Shown here one piece after another: positions 1-8,977 of a DNA stretch of 64,000 bases. Under the pieces are notes generated by a model. That model was given only the letters and a program-made list of their open reading frames with translations. It was not told where the DNA came from and made no database searches. Each line of letters starts with the position of its first letter. Positions within the stretch are counted from its first letter, which is position 1. The position numbers and the translations under genes were made by a program. Origin of the DNA: Apophysomyces variabilis (lineage: Eukaryota; Mucoromycota; Mucoromycetes; Mucorales; Mucoraceae); the NCBI GenBank assembly GCA_002749535.1, contig MZZL01000049.1, positions 57,906-121,905 of the forward strand. The letters are read 5' to 3'.

Positions 1-2
1 AC

Positions 3-1148
3 CCAAACAAATGCGTGACACTCTTCGATCATAGGAAGGGACAGTACCACTACCCCCCGCTCACACTATATGGCCAAGAACTCCCACGTGGCGACCACTT
101 CAAATATCTGGGCATACAGTTTAACTCCAAGGGATCTCTAGACCCTAAACTACAAATAGAGCAGAATGCCTCCAAAGCAACTAACACTATGAGGATTATG
201 AACACCATTGGACTGAGCCCATCCGGCTTTGATCGACTTATCGCCACTCGTTTCTACAGACAGTTCGTACGACCCCAACTTGAATATGGGCTTGCTATTG
301 TGACGTTCAATAAAACCCAACTGCAAACATTAGAACGTGCTCAAGACACCTGCCTCTGTATGATCTACGGTGCACACAAGCGAACCTCAATACACGTCAT
401 GAAACACCTGGCCAACTTGCCCTCTATGTCAGAAAGAGTGGAAATACTTCAAGCCAAATATCTTCTACGAGCCCATAAGCTACCATCCGACGCTCTCCTC
501 ACTGCGCTTCTTCCTCAGCTGGAACATGACTCTCGCTCTCACTGGTGGAGATTGCAATCCAATACCATTTGGCTCCAACTACCTCACCCTCCTGGCCAAA
601 CGCAGCGCGCAACTCTCCAATCGACTATCCGCCAGTACCGCAAAGATATTCTTTTGTCACGCCGTGAAGGTCCAAATTTCAAGCTTCTATCAGCATGCCG
701 CGATTCACTGGGAGTGGATCCAATCATGTGGATACCCATGACACGCACCCAGCGTAGCCGCTGTATTCGCTGGCGTCTGGGTTGGATGCCTGGTGGCCAA
801 CTACTTCCTTGTCCCCGATGCCACATAGGATACACTAGTCGTAACCATGCAATCCTATGCCTCAATGCCCATCAACGTCTGGGAATTCGACCCACTATTG
901 CCGATCCTATCTCGGAAACATTAAACAGACTTCCCAAGTCCCCGCCTCGCAAAGCCTCCCAACAACGATATTGGACACAACTTTGGCCCAAACTGGATAT
1001 GCTCCTATTAGAACTGGACATTCTTACACATCCCGATGGCGATTTCTCTTCTTTGAGTGATAGACCTCTACCTCCGCTTCAGGACTTTCTTGCCTGGTTA
1101 TCCTCTCCAAATTCCCTTCTTCCCCAGAATACATCCACTGCAGTTTAG
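3..1148 (+). CDS. LINE (non-LTR) reverse transcriptase, C-terminal part, cut by window edge
   Basis: This is the carboxy-terminal part of a non-LTR retrotransposon polyprotein. The frame is open from base 3, so the reading frame and element begin upstream of the window; 381 codons are visible. The segment FKYLGIQFNSKG is the characteristic YLG motif that follows the catalytic palm in LINE reverse transcriptases. It is followed by the helical thumb region (RFYRQFVRPQLEYGLAI) and a Cys/His cluster (CPRCHIGYTSRNHAILC) typical of the extreme C-terminus of these proteins. The catalytic YADD box is not in view. No internal stop is present in the visible part, so this copy may be young, but its 5' end is unseen. 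No clear poly-A tail or target duplication was found downstream. Confidence 0.85.
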   Translation, partial: PNKCVTLFDHRKGQYHYPPLTLYGQELPRGDHFKYLGIQFNSKGSLDPKLQIEQNASKATNTMRIMNTIGLSPSGFDRLIATRFYRQFVRPQLEYGLAIVTFNKTQLQTLERAQDTCLCMIYGAHKRTSIHVMKHLANLPSMSERVEILQAKYLLRAHKLPSDALLTALLPQLEHDSRSHWWRLQSNTIWLQLPHPPGQTQRATLQSTIRQYRKDILLSRREGPNFKLLSACRDSLGVDPIMWIPMTRTQRSRCIRWRLGWMPGGQLLPCPRCHIGYTSRNHAILCLNAHQRLGIRPTIADPISETLNRLPKSPPRKASQQRYWTQLWPKLDMLLLELDILTHPDGDFSSLSDRPLPPLQDFLAWLSSPNSLLPQNTSTAV

Positions 1149-1951
1149 ACCCCCCATAAGATCTTATTTTATTTTTTATTTTTTGCTTCTTTCTTTCTTC
1201 GTCGGTCCCAGCACTGCGTTTCTTTCTACAATAATTCTACCATATTTCCCATGGATCTCCCTGAACTCCCTCCTCTTTTGTTCCCTTAAACGTTTCCCCT
1301 TCTACCTTTTTTTCCTGGTGCCGTGACAGGTTTTTTTCATATCTCTCTTCTTGATGGATCGGACGAGAGCGGACATATTGCAAGAGACAGCGCTCAATTT
1401 TCGTCGTTAAATAAATTCAAAGTTTCATCTGTAGTGTATTCGCATTGATTCTACGTACAGAATGACTAATTTCTCTCTTCTGTATCCTTTAGCCTGCATG
1501 ACCTCTGTCCCGAACCACCTTGGTTGTGTAAGTACGCTCCCTGCACTCCACTCAGTAAGTGAAAAATGTTTGTTTATGCACAGTGTCATTCATTATGTTC
1601 TACTTCCAAGTCTTCGCCAGATGTTGCATCGCTTCAAGTCCTCTGCAGTGCGTTACTTTCAACCGGCCACTCATGGAAGCCATGTCTCTCCCTCACCGCC
1701 CCCACCGATACAGGTGCGGCCCGGCCCCTGCCTTTGGGTAGGATTACCCTTCAGGGGCACGTAAAAAGATGTCAAGCTATCCTTCCATTTACTAACCATG
1801 AACGTTCTTTTACGCTGCTCGAATGAATTTTGTGTCCACGGAAGGACCAAGTTGAGGTAATCAAAATATATTTCCAGCATAATCCATTTACTAATGACGC
1901 ATATTTATATCCCTTTTAGCGCAAACTTGATCCTTGCATGGACGCAAAATT
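1149..1951. other. Intergenic, T-rich, possibly LINE 3' UTR
   Basis: There is no convincing coding sequence here. The first 200 bases are strongly pyrimidine-rich, which could be the LINE 3' untranslated region. An AATAAA-like hexamer lies near 1410. Short open frames at 1462-1880 overlap each other on both strands and look random. Confidence 0.4.
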
Positions 1952-2055
1952 TATTGTATGTCGTACCTAACACAATCCCCGTTGACTCCACTCGGACATC
2001 GGATGTGGTATAGACCCTTCGGGCCGCGCTATTTTATTCGTAGTTTTTCAATTAC
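1952..2055 (+). repeat. DIRS left end: unique terminal extension plus left inverted terminal repeat
   Basis: Bases 1952-2007 are the reverse complement of 5741-5797, the first half of the internal complementary region. Bases about 2002-2055 (starting ATGTGGTATAGACCCTTCGG) are the reverse complement of the right terminal repeat at 5946-6004, with a small indel in the T-rich inner part. Confidence 0.9.
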
Positions 2056-2084
2056 TCTATGCCGAATTTGCAAGAAAATTCAGG

Positions 2085-2816
2085 TTGAAAGAGCAGGCAA
2101 GAACAGAACATGGAAATAGAGCCATTTTGCCAGAAGAAATCCACAAAGAGATGGAGCAAACTTCCCAGTCTGACCTCGCCACAAATCTCAAACGATATGT
2201 CCGTGATCTCAGAACGTACGAAGGCGGAGACTGGACAAGACAAGAGACTATTAACAAGGGTTTCATCCCAGAGCTTAAAAAGTTCAATGTGGACACCTAT
2301 CAGGTTGTCACTTCCAAATACAAAGATGCAGACAGACTACGAGCGGCCGCAAGAGCCGCCACAGAAGTATTTGAAGAACTACAGTTCATACAAGAAAGGG
2401 GAGGCGATCCGTCCGATGAAGCAGACCTCCTTAGAACCACCGAGAAGATACGTAGGTTGGCCATCTTTAGCTATGCCACCGCCAAACAAATGGACAGAGA
2501 GGCAAAGCAACTGGCAGTTAAAGCTCTCAAGTTGCCAGAAACAATCAAACATCTCGAAGAAGAACTGGACGGGGAAAAGAAATTGGCTTTCTCTGAGGAA
2601 GCCGTTGAAAAAATCAACCATGCTAGATATGAAGCTGCAATTATTGGGAAATCCACGTTCACAAACTATCGCAGAGGAGGATATTCCTATGGTAGAGGCA
2701 GCCAAAACAGAGGACGAAATTTCCAATTCCGAGGTAACAGAAAAAGTTTTTTTCGGAAGGAAAAGCCACCCCAAGACAATCCACTGCAAGACAAGTCGGG
2801 CAACCAGAACCAATAA
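2085..2816 (+). CDS. DIRS gag-like ORF1
   Basis: This is the first frame of the DIRS element, about 243 codons if read from the open 5' edge. The first in-frame ATG is near 2152 (MEQTSQSDL), so the true start is uncertain; a non-ATG start or an upstream leader is possible. The protein is charged and helical in its first two thirds. It ends in a basic Gly/Arg-rich tail (YRRGGYSYGRGSQNRGR, then FRGNRKSFFRK) suited to nucleic-acid binding, as in DIRS gag proteins. No zinc knuckle is visible. It ends 75 bp before the ATG of the RT frame. It is presumed to form the nucleoprotein particle; the function is inferred from position and composition. Confidence 0.75.
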   Translation: MKEQARTEHGNRAILPEEIHKEMEQTSQSDLATNLKRYVRDLRTYEGGDWTRQETINKGFIPELKKFNVDTYQVVTSKYKDADRLRAAARAATEVFEELQFIQERGGDPSDEADLLRTTEKIRRLAIFSYATAKQMDREAKQLAVKALKLPETIKHLEEELDGEKKLAFSEEAVEKINHARYEAAIIGKSTFTNYRRGGYSYGRGSQNRGRNFQFRGNRKSFFRKEKPPQDNPLQDKSGNQNQ

Positions 2817-2890
2817 GAACACAAGAGAGCGAGAAGAAGAGAGAAGTACACATTCAGGGCAATTACGAAATACCGACGGATGGGATACTC

Positions 2891-4771
2891 TTGGGGGGAA
2901 GACTTTCTCAATTCTGGGAGAAATGGAAAACTGTAACATCGCACAAGTGGCCACTTTCGGTCGTAAAAGAGGGTTACAAACTTCAGTGGAACTCCAAACC
3001 GAAACCTTGGAGAACCGCCAAACTACATTTATCAGAAGAAGATCATCAAGCAGTGGGCGAAGCAGTGAAGAAGTTTGTAAACGCAGGAGTCATAGAACGT
3101 TCACCGTCGCAAGGAAAAGAATACCTGTCAAGTTTCTTCACCATAAACGAAAAAACAAAGAGAAGACCGATCTTGAATTGTCAAAAACTGAATACATATC
3201 TTCAATGCAATCACTTCAAAATGGAGGGAGTCCCGGCTCTAAGAGAACTGATCGAACCAGAAGACTGGATGTGCAAATTGGATCTGAAGGATGCTTACAT
3301 AGTAGTACCAATACACGAAGATTCAAAGAAATACCTTACCTTCGAACACGAAGGTGTGGTTTATCAATATCGCTCTCTCCCTTTTGGTTTAAGCGTGGCC
3401 CCTCGAGTTTTTTCCAAGCTCATGCGGTTCGCAATAGAAACACTCAGGCAAGAAGGCATCCGTTTGGTATATTATTTAGACGATATTTGCGTGATAACAA
3501 AGACAAGAGAAGAAATGAAGATAGTGACGACCAGGATAGTGGATCATCTACAATCACTAGGTTTCCTAATCAATTGGAAAAAGAGCCAATTAAAACCGTG
3601 CAAGAGTCTAGAGTACCTAGGGTTCCTTTTCAACTCAAAGACCATGAAGATTACAGTTCCACAAGGGAAGCTATCAAAACTACTGGCGAAGATACGACAA
3701 CTGAAAAAGACAAAGCAACCCAAGACATGCCGTTGGTTAGCGGCGTTACTAGGAGCGATGACTGCAATGATTCCAGCCCTAGGGAATGCCCTCTTACACG
3801 TACGAAACCTCCAGAGAGACCTGACATGGAGTCTCAATCGGAACAGAGGAAAGTGGGATCAACGTTGTTGGGTGTCAACAAGGGGAATGGAAGATCTCCT
3901 CTGGTGGGAGACTTGGGCTCAGAACAAGAACGGATTACCAATACACCACATCGACTTCACGCGATTCAAGGCGAAATTCCATGTGTACGTCGACGCGTCC
4001 GACACGGGTTGGGGGATAACGTCCGAAAAAATGCAAACAGCAGGGTACTGGACCTTGGCCGAAAAAGAAGAATCCATCAATGTCAGGGAGCTGAAGACGA
4101 TCTGGTTTGCACTCAAACTACACGGAAAAGACGCAAAAAATTCCCATATTCGACTATTCTTGGACAGCATAACAGCCCTCAAGTATGCAGCGAAGCACGG
4201 AGGTACAACTTCCGTTCGACTACAAGATTTAGCCCTGAGGATACAAGAGACAATCAACAAGTTTCAGATGACGGTGGAATTCCAACATGTGCCAGGAAAA
4301 TTGAATACTCAAGCGGACAAATTGAGCAGACGAAAAACGCCAATATTCGAATGGCGTCTCCCGAAAACGTGGTTCAACTATCTCCAACAACGATGGGGAA
4401 AGAGGACGATAGACGCGTTTGCAACCAGGCAAAACACACAGCTGAAGAAGTTCTGGAGTTGGTTACCGGATCCGGAGGCATTAGCAACGAACGCATTTGC
4501 ACAGGAGTGGCCAAAGAAGGGACTATACTTGAATCCGCCGTGGAAAATGATTCCCCAGGTACTGAGGAAATTCCGAGAGCAGAGAGTAAAGGAGGCGATC
4601 CTGATCACACCATATTGGAAGACTCAGTTTTGGTACCCGATGGTATTGAAACAAACAGACAAGGCACCGATAATCATGCAGCTGAACAAGAGGTGGGCGT
4701 TAGCCGCCTGGAAATTATCAGGAAAGCCAGGACGGAGAGAGGGTTGGACAAGAGGACCAACGAATTTTTGA
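2891..4771 (+). CDS. DIRS reverse transcriptase / RNase H / adenine methyltransferase-like polyprotein
   Basis: This is a 626-aa protein with three domains in order. The reverse transcriptase spans roughly residues 60-300, with DLKDAYIVVPIHEDSKKY (about 131-148), LPFGLSVAPRVF (163-174) and the catalytic YLDD (195-198). RNase H follows (about 362-480), with FHVYVDASDTGWG (Asp at 368), a second acidic residue in LFLDS (425) and the terminal ADKLSR box (475-480). The C-terminal region (about 505-610) has IDAFATRQN and the LNPPW motif (547-551), which matches the N6-adenine methyltransferase-like domain described for DIRS elements. No protease or integrase of the DDE type is present, consistent with recombinase-mediated insertion. 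The recombinase frame overlaps it on the same strand. No premature stop is present. Confidence 0.92.
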   Translation: MGGRLSQFWEKWKTVTSHKWPLSVVKEGYKLQWNSKPKPWRTAKLHLSEEDHQAVGEAVKKFVNAGVIERSPSQGKEYLSSFFTINEKTKRRPILNCQKLNTYLQCNHFKMEGVPALRELIEPEDWMCKLDLKDAYIVVPIHEDSKKYLTFEHEGVVYQYRSLPFGLSVAPRVFSKLMRFAIETLRQEGIRLVYYLDDICVITKTREEMKIVTTRIVDHLQSLGFLINWKKSQLKPCKSLEYLGFLFNSKTMKITVPQGKLSKLLAKIRQLKKTKQPKTCRWLAALLGAMTAMIPALGNALLHVRNLQRDLTWSLNRNRGKWDQRCWVSTRGMEDLLWWETWAQNKNGLPIHHIDFTRFKAKFHVYVDASDTGWGITSEKMQTAGYWTLAEKEESINVRELKTIWFALKLHGKDAKNSHIRLFLDSITALKYAAKHGGTTSVRLQDLALRIQETINKFQMTVEFQHVPGKLNTQADKLSRRKTPIFEWRLPKTWFNYLQQRWGKRTIDAFATRQNTQLKKFWSWLPDPEALATNAFAQEWPKKGLYLNPPWKMIPQVLRKFREQRVKEAILITPYWKTQFWYPMVLKQTDKAPIIMQLNKRWALAAWKLSGKPGRREGWTRGPTNF

Positions 4772-5907
4772 ACAAGAAAAATCGGGGAAGAACAAGCAAA
4801 ACATATGACAACTGCTGGAAACGATATGCAGAATGGTGCAAGAAACAGGTTCCGAAAATAGACCCCAAGGAATATAACGGTCGAAATATTGTCAATTTTC
4901 TGATGGACATCAAGGAGTATTCTAATTCTTATTTAAATATTTTCAGAGCAGCAATCGCGTCAGTGTTTGACGTGATACATCACGACAAGTTACCAATTGC
5001 CAACGACCCCTTGATCCAAGATTTTTTCAAGGCAAAAGCAAAGAGTGAGGTTACTTTGCCCTCGACACAACAAGTAGAGACCTGGGATGTCGACATACTT
5101 ATTCGATATATCGCGGAACATCTTCAAGACAATCAAGCACTTTCTTTAGACAAGTTACAACGGAAGACAATAGTTTTGTTGTGCATCGCAACAATGTGGC
5201 GGCCCAGATCGGATATTGGAGCTCTCCAATATAGAGATATACACTTCAAGTTTGATAGCGTGAAACAATTACAGGGTATCGAGCTATATATTCGAGAACC
5301 CAAGGAGGCCCAATGGAAAATGTCTAGAATCGGGATGACTACAAGACCAGATTTGTGTCCGTCAAGAACACTACAAGCATTTATTGAAAGAACGAAACAT
5401 TTACGCTCGAGACTCCCGGAGGACCACGCAGTTTTCCTAGCGCATATCAACGAGCAAGATAAGGTTCACCCACTCAGTGAAGTTTCAGTTGGAAATCTAG
5501 TGAAGGAGACGATGGCGTCAGCAGGAATTGATGTCACAATTTACACAGCCCATTCAGTCCGTTCAGCGGTCAGCACGAAGGCAATTCAAATAGGTCTGGA
5601 AGTTTCTGAGGTGAAGAAACACGCTGGCTGGAGCATAGCAGCTTTGACTTTTGAAAAATTTTATTTTAAACCAATCCACCAAGTACATGCAAGCACACAC
5701 ATTGTCAACACGATTTTCTCTGGCGATACGGAAGAAATTACCACATCCGATGTCCGAGTGGAGTCAACGGGGATTGTGTTAGGTACGACATACAATACTG
5801 AAGTTGACGGAAGGAGGACGGAGGATGTGGTGGATCCCGGCCCAAGTTCGAACACAGTAAACTTTCCCTCCCAAGATAAAACCATAGAAAATCGCATTGC
5901 TTGGTGA
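4351..5907 (+). CDS. DIRS tyrosine recombinase
   Basis: This is a site-specific recombinase of the tyrosine family, used by DIRS elements in place of an integrase. The N-terminal core-binding part begins near 4740 (NRGRTSKTYDNCWKRYAEW). The catalytic half shows box I Arg in TMWRPRSDIGAL (about 5190-5225), the HxxR of AHSVRSAVSTKA (about 5548-5583), KKHAGWS (about 5614) and the nucleophilic Tyr in FEKFYFKP (about 5650-5673). The start is uncertain: the frame is open far upstream, to 2110, and ATGs at 4351 and 4393 are the nearest before the domain, so it may be made by leaky scanning or from a spliced message. Its 3' end reads through the internal complementary region (5741-5830), so the last 55 or so residues are also templating sequence. 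Confidence 0.88.
   Translation: MASPENVVQLSPTTMGKEDDRRVCNQAKHTAEEVLELVTGSGGISNERICTGVAKEGTILESAVENDSPGTEEIPRAESKGGDPDHTILEDSVLVPDGIETNRQGTDNHAAEQEVGVSRLEIIRKARTERGLDKRTNEFLNKKNRGRTSKTYDNCWKRYAEWCKKQVPKIDPKEYNGRNIVNFLMDIKEYSNSYLNIFRAAIASVFDVIHHDKLPIANDPLIQDFFKAKAKSEVTLPSTQQVETWDVDILIRYIAEHLQDNQALSLDKLQRKTIVLLCIATMWRPRSDIGALQYRDIHFKFDSVKQLQGIELYIREPKEAQWKMSRIGMTTRPDLCPSRTLQAFIERTKHLRSRLPEDHAVFLAHINEQDKVHPLSEVSVGNLVKETMASAGIDVTIYTAHSVRSAVSTKAIQIGLEVSEVKKHAGWSIAALTFEKFYFKPIHQVHASTHIVNTIFSGDTEEITTSDVRVESTGIVLGTTYNTEVDGRRTEDVVDPGPSSNTVNFPSQDKTIENRIAW
5741..5830 (+). repeat. DIRS internal complementary region
   Basis: Bases 5741-5797 are the reverse complement of the left extremity (1952-2007). Bases 5794-5830 are the reverse complement of the right extremity (5999-6035) with one mismatch. 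The two halves share the overlap AATA, marking the presumed circle junction. The region lies inside the recombinase coding frame. Confidence 0.92.
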
Positions 5908-5945
5908 AAGAATCTAGAGTAGTAGGATAGGAAATATTTTTTATT

Positions 5946-6035
5946 TTTATTGAAAAGTTAAAACTACGAATAAAATAGCGCGGCCCGAAGGGTCTATACC
6001 ACATCCTCCGTCCTCCTTCCGTCAACTTCGGTATT
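5946..6035 (-). repeat. DIRS right end: right inverted terminal repeat plus terminal extension
   Basis: Bases 5946-6004 are the reverse complement of the left terminal repeat. Bases 5999-6035 are complementary to the second half of the internal complementary region. The outward limit is the base where that complementarity stops. Confidence 0.9.
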
Positions 6036-6218
6036 TAGAGTAGCGTAAAATAATGTGTTCTTTTAGTGGAGGTCGTAGGCCGATCATTTAACACCATTAT
6101 CCGAAGATAGTGGACTCAAAAATTGTTCCCTCCCTTCCCCCCTTTTCTTTTTCCCCTTCTTTTCTTTCTTCGCTCGTTCTTTCCTTTCAGATGATACAGC
6201 TATTCCTTTAGCACCATG

Positions 6219-6291
6219 GTTCTTATTTTTTCTCTCGAATAAATAGGGAAAGATGGTAACACAATATCTGGATCCACAGAACCATGGATAA
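6219..6291 (+). repeat. Left arm of a ~70-bp inverted repeat pair
   Basis: This is an imperfect reverse complement of 8978-9051, including TCTCTCGAATAAATAGGGAA and the stretch around GGTAACACAATATCTGG. It reads like a terminal inverted repeat and marks one side of a 2.83-kb unit containing the MYND-like gene. No transposase is encoded inside the unit. Confidence 0.8.
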
Positions 6292-6914
6292 CGTCATGTC
6301 AGGCTTGTTGTTGTGTACCAGAGTCTGAATGAGAGAATTCAGGGACGATAAATCACTACGTTCATGCTAAAATTGTGATAATTGTAATCGTCTTGTCACA
6401 CCATTTGTAAGACAGAGACACTATACCAGAAGTTTATTTGAGGCCGTAGTGATTGTTTTATTAGAGGAAAACAAGGTGATAAATGAATGTGTATGGTTGG
6501 TATATGATAAATATATCTCAAATACCACAGTTATCAACCTGAGAACTCCGACCTATGACTGCAGCCCTTGTATTTATTCTTTATCTCTAGTACCTTAGAT
6601 CCCTCCATAGGGTATCCAGGCTCAGACGTCCGGCTCTCCGCTATGGTTCTTAGCTAATTGGTATCGGCTATGGCATTGTCCTTGTGGTCTTCAATATCGC
6701 GTATGATCTCGATGGGGGTTGACGTCATTGTGCAAGGTGGTCAATCGAGGTTAGAGGGCACAATACCTCCGAGCCTGTTGTTCGGCTTTTGTGACAGAGA
6801 ATACTATGCCCTTCAGTATTGAGTATATCCTCACCACAATGTCTGCACATTGCCAGCGCACGTGCTGCTGCAGACATGGCTCTGCTTGGAGTCGCACGAG
6901 TATAACACTCATAC
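6292..6914. other. Non-coding between left repeat and gene 3' end; minus-strand frame near 6725-6967
   Basis: No independent gene was found. On the minus strand the frame ending at 6725 overlaps the 3' end of the MYND-like gene in a shifted phase and carries CRHCGEDILNTEGH followed by a Cys. It could be a former continuation of that gene behind a frameshift or a small intron. Confidence 0.4.
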
Positions 6915-8558
6915 TCAAGTCCGTTGTTGACGTAGAGTATCCCACCCCACATGGAACTCCGGTACACGCCAATCGACTCTTATGTGGGCAGTTGAACGCA
7001 ACACTATCTCCTTCACTTCGCACCGCGGGCAATTACCAACGGGCAAAAACTCACACTGGCGAGTGTGTACGTCTGTTCGGTTGCGTTTATTCATGCAGTT
7101 GAACCAAACGCATGCCCGTAAATTTGGGAGACACATCGACTTCTCGGTTTCCGGCCCTGGATATACCATCGATGCAAACATCAGCTCCCAAACGCCATCC
7201 ACTGCCCGGAGCTTCACATACTGATCAGCGTTTAAGGGCCGAGCGATCGTTCCGCGCCGTGAACGTATTGCTATCATTCTACTGAGCATGTCCTTCAACA
7301 CAATATCACGAGGTGAGTCTCCTAGGCGCGATAAATCCACAGCTGTTTTGTATACAGCATCGAGAATTTGGGAGCCAAGCTGCGATTTCCGCTCACTCAA
7401 CAGCTCCATTACTGCTCCTGCAAGACAGATCTCGCGCACTTCGTCACCTACTCTCGTACCTGCGCGCCACTGTGCTGTGAGCAGCTGCGACCATATGGCC
7501 ACCCTTTGTAGGATTTCATTCCTCTCGCTTGCACACATGTCTCCTATATTGTTGCAATATGTGTTGGCAATTTTTCGCACCCGGGTGGCGAGATGTGGAG
7601 TATTGACGTCATTCAAGTTTAGTCCGTAAACTCGCGTCGTACTACCTTGCACATGCGGACGCCACAGGCACACATTTGCCGTAACGCGATCAATTATCTC
7701 CCTTCCACTTTGTCTGATACTTGCATAAAACATCACCATTCGAAGACTCTGCGCTACGCGTAGACATTCTGAAAATGAGACGCCCTCATGTGACCACTGC
7801 CTGTGACACGGACCCTTGTTGTACAGAGGTGAAGCATAGGCCATCATAAAGTGCGCCCCGACAGCGCGGTGCATAGCTGCATTCAGCCTGTCACAACAAC
7901 GGTTTGGCACCATTGTGTCACTACAAGCCAAAGTCAGCATGTTCGCAACAGTCACCATCGCTTTACTCAACTGCTGGTTATCTGCCCAGATCTCATGCAC
8001 TTGCTTCTCGCCGTCGCGCATACATTTGTAACCACAGTGCATCAAACATGCAGCAAGCTCTGCCACGCGCACAATATCCTGCGAGCAGCATGGATCGCCA
8101 CATATGCCTTTGAAGGCTCCGTATCTGTACGCTCTATAGATACAAAGCGTCAGGTCGTTGCGTTCTGCAGCTGCTACACCAGTGTCGTCCCATAACGGAT
8201 CTTGCTTGCATGCCACAAAGTCCTTGACTCCTAATTTCCATGGCTCATTATCATCGCACATAAGCTCTAGCTGTCTACACTGCTCCGAGCAGTCACCAGG
8301 CGTGTCCTCTATTCGCCTGCACCGCTCATACATGTCGTACGCTGTCTTGTTTTCCCCGAGCAGCCACTTAGTCCATGTAACTCCGTAGCCCTCGTCTACA
8401 GGCTCACACCCCCCACAGTCGCTCATGTCAATATACATATCGGCCGTAATGAGTCCATCTTTCCACCACGGGAGGTCGAGCACTGCGTCTCTGTTGTTCT
8501 GACTGCACTTTTCGGGACATATAGGCATACATAAATCGACTTCATCCATCGCTATCAT
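6915..8558 (-). CDS. Cysteine-rich protein with degenerate C-terminal MYND-like zinc finger
   Basis: This is a 547-aa protein if started at the ATG at 8556-8558 (MIAMDEVDL); a second ATG lies at 8547-8549. The frame stays open 48 codons further upstream, but that part reads as AT/pyrimidine-rich leader, so I prefer the inner start. The N-terminal half is rich in Cys pairs (CMPICPEKC, CGDPCCSQD, CLMHCGYKC). The C-terminus shows CVWFNCMN, then NCPRC, then STAHIRVDWRVPEFHVGW. This follows the layout of fungal MYND fingers (C-x4-C-x-N, C-x2-C, then a Q/H-x-x-DW-x-x-H segment), but expected Cys residues in the second half are Arg and Trp. MYND fingers bind zinc and usually mediate protein contacts; here the metal site is probably incomplete. 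The gene sits alone between the inverted repeats. The expression is unproven and the remainder of the protein is unrecognised. Confidence 0.6.
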   Translation of the reverse strand: MIAMDEVDLCMPICPEKCSQNNRDAVLDLPWWKDGLITADMYIDMSDCGGCEPVDEGYGVTWTKWLLGENKTAYDMYERCRRIEDTPGDCSEQCRQLELMCDDNEPWKLGVKDFVACKQDPLWDDTGVAAAERNDLTLCIYRAYRYGAFKGICGDPCCSQDIVRVAELAACLMHCGYKCMRDGEKQVHEIWADNQQLSKAMVTVANMLTLACSDTMVPNRCCDRLNAAMHRAVGAHFMMAYASPLYNKGPCHRQWSHEGVSFSECLRVAQSLRMVMFYASIRQSGREIIDRVTANVCLWRPHVQGSTTRVYGLNLNDVNTPHLATRVRKIANTYCNNIGDMCASERNEILQRVAIWSQLLTAQWRAGTRVGDEVREICLAGAVMELLSERKSQLGSQILDAVYKTAVDLSRLGDSPRDIVLKDMLSRMIAIRSRRGTIARPLNADQYVKLRAVDGVWELMFASMVYPGPETEKSMCLPNLRACVWFNCMNKRNRTDVHTRQCEFLPVGNCPRCEVKEIVLRSTAHIRVDWRVPEFHVGWDTLRQQRT

Positions 8559-8819
8559 CGTCGTAAACTGTAACAGGATTGCAATGTCAAAGGAGCTGGC
8601 GAGTAAAGTACAAGGATAATGGAGAAAAAAATTGAAAAAGGAGAACCAAGGGTGACAAGAATAAAAGGCAAATCTGAGCGTTTTTCTTATGGGCGATAAC
8701 ACTTGGAGCCATAAGTCACCCGATCCAATTTAATTTCCAACCGGAGAAGTTTGAGCCATAACCCCGGACAGCAGTTATGGGGCCTATTGCATTAGATATG
8801 GCCGTAGGGTTGCGTAAAA

Positions 8820-8935
8820 GAACTGAAGAACCGGGACCGAACCGAAGTACCGAAGCTATTTTTCACTAAAAGACTAATTAGGGTTCTGTACGGTTCGGTT
8901 CTTCTCGGTGCTTGACTGGAACTGAACCGAACTTA
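8820..8935. repeat. GAACCGAAC-type inverted motif cluster
   Basis: Several copies of a CCGAACCGAAG-like motif occur in both orientations within about 110 bp. Related TTCGGTTC-rich tracts occur at about 46725, 47820-47860 and 60780-60815, suggesting remnants of one dispersed repeat. Confidence 0.5.
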
Positions 8936-8977
8936 ATCAAAGTAAAGAATGAAATACGAGAAAATGATTATATAGAA

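Larger units (their letters stand above)
1952..6035 (+). mobile_element. DIRS-type tyrosine-recombinase retrotransposon, apparently complete
   Basis: The element is about 4.08 kb and has the full DIRS architecture: a left arm, a gag-like ORF, an RT/RNase H/methyltransferase ORF, an overlapping tyrosine recombinase ORF, an internal complementary region and a right arm. The two ends carry inverted terminal repeats (about 2002-2055 against 5946-6004). The outermost bases of each end are not repeated at the other end; instead both are found joined, in reverse complement, in the internal region 5741-5830. This is how DIRS1-like elements template a circular intermediate that is integrated by the recombinase (established for the family). 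All three coding frames lack obvious stops. No target-site duplication is apparent, as expected for this class. Boundaries are set by where the complementarity to the internal region ends. Confidence 0.92.

Noticed and set aside
2110..4350. The long frame upstream of the recombinase as a real N-terminal extension of that protein
   Set aside because: It overlaps clear gag and RT domains in another frame and has no recognisable domain of its own. I report the openness as a finding but not as coding sequence.
6915..7224. Plus-strand frames opposite the MYND-like gene
   Set aside because: They are antisense shadows of a longer, Cys-patterned minus-strand frame.
8559..8702. The 48-codon N-terminal extension of the MYND-like gene
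   Set aside because: It is hydrophobic and pyrimidine-rich like a leader, and better starts follow at 8558 and 8549.
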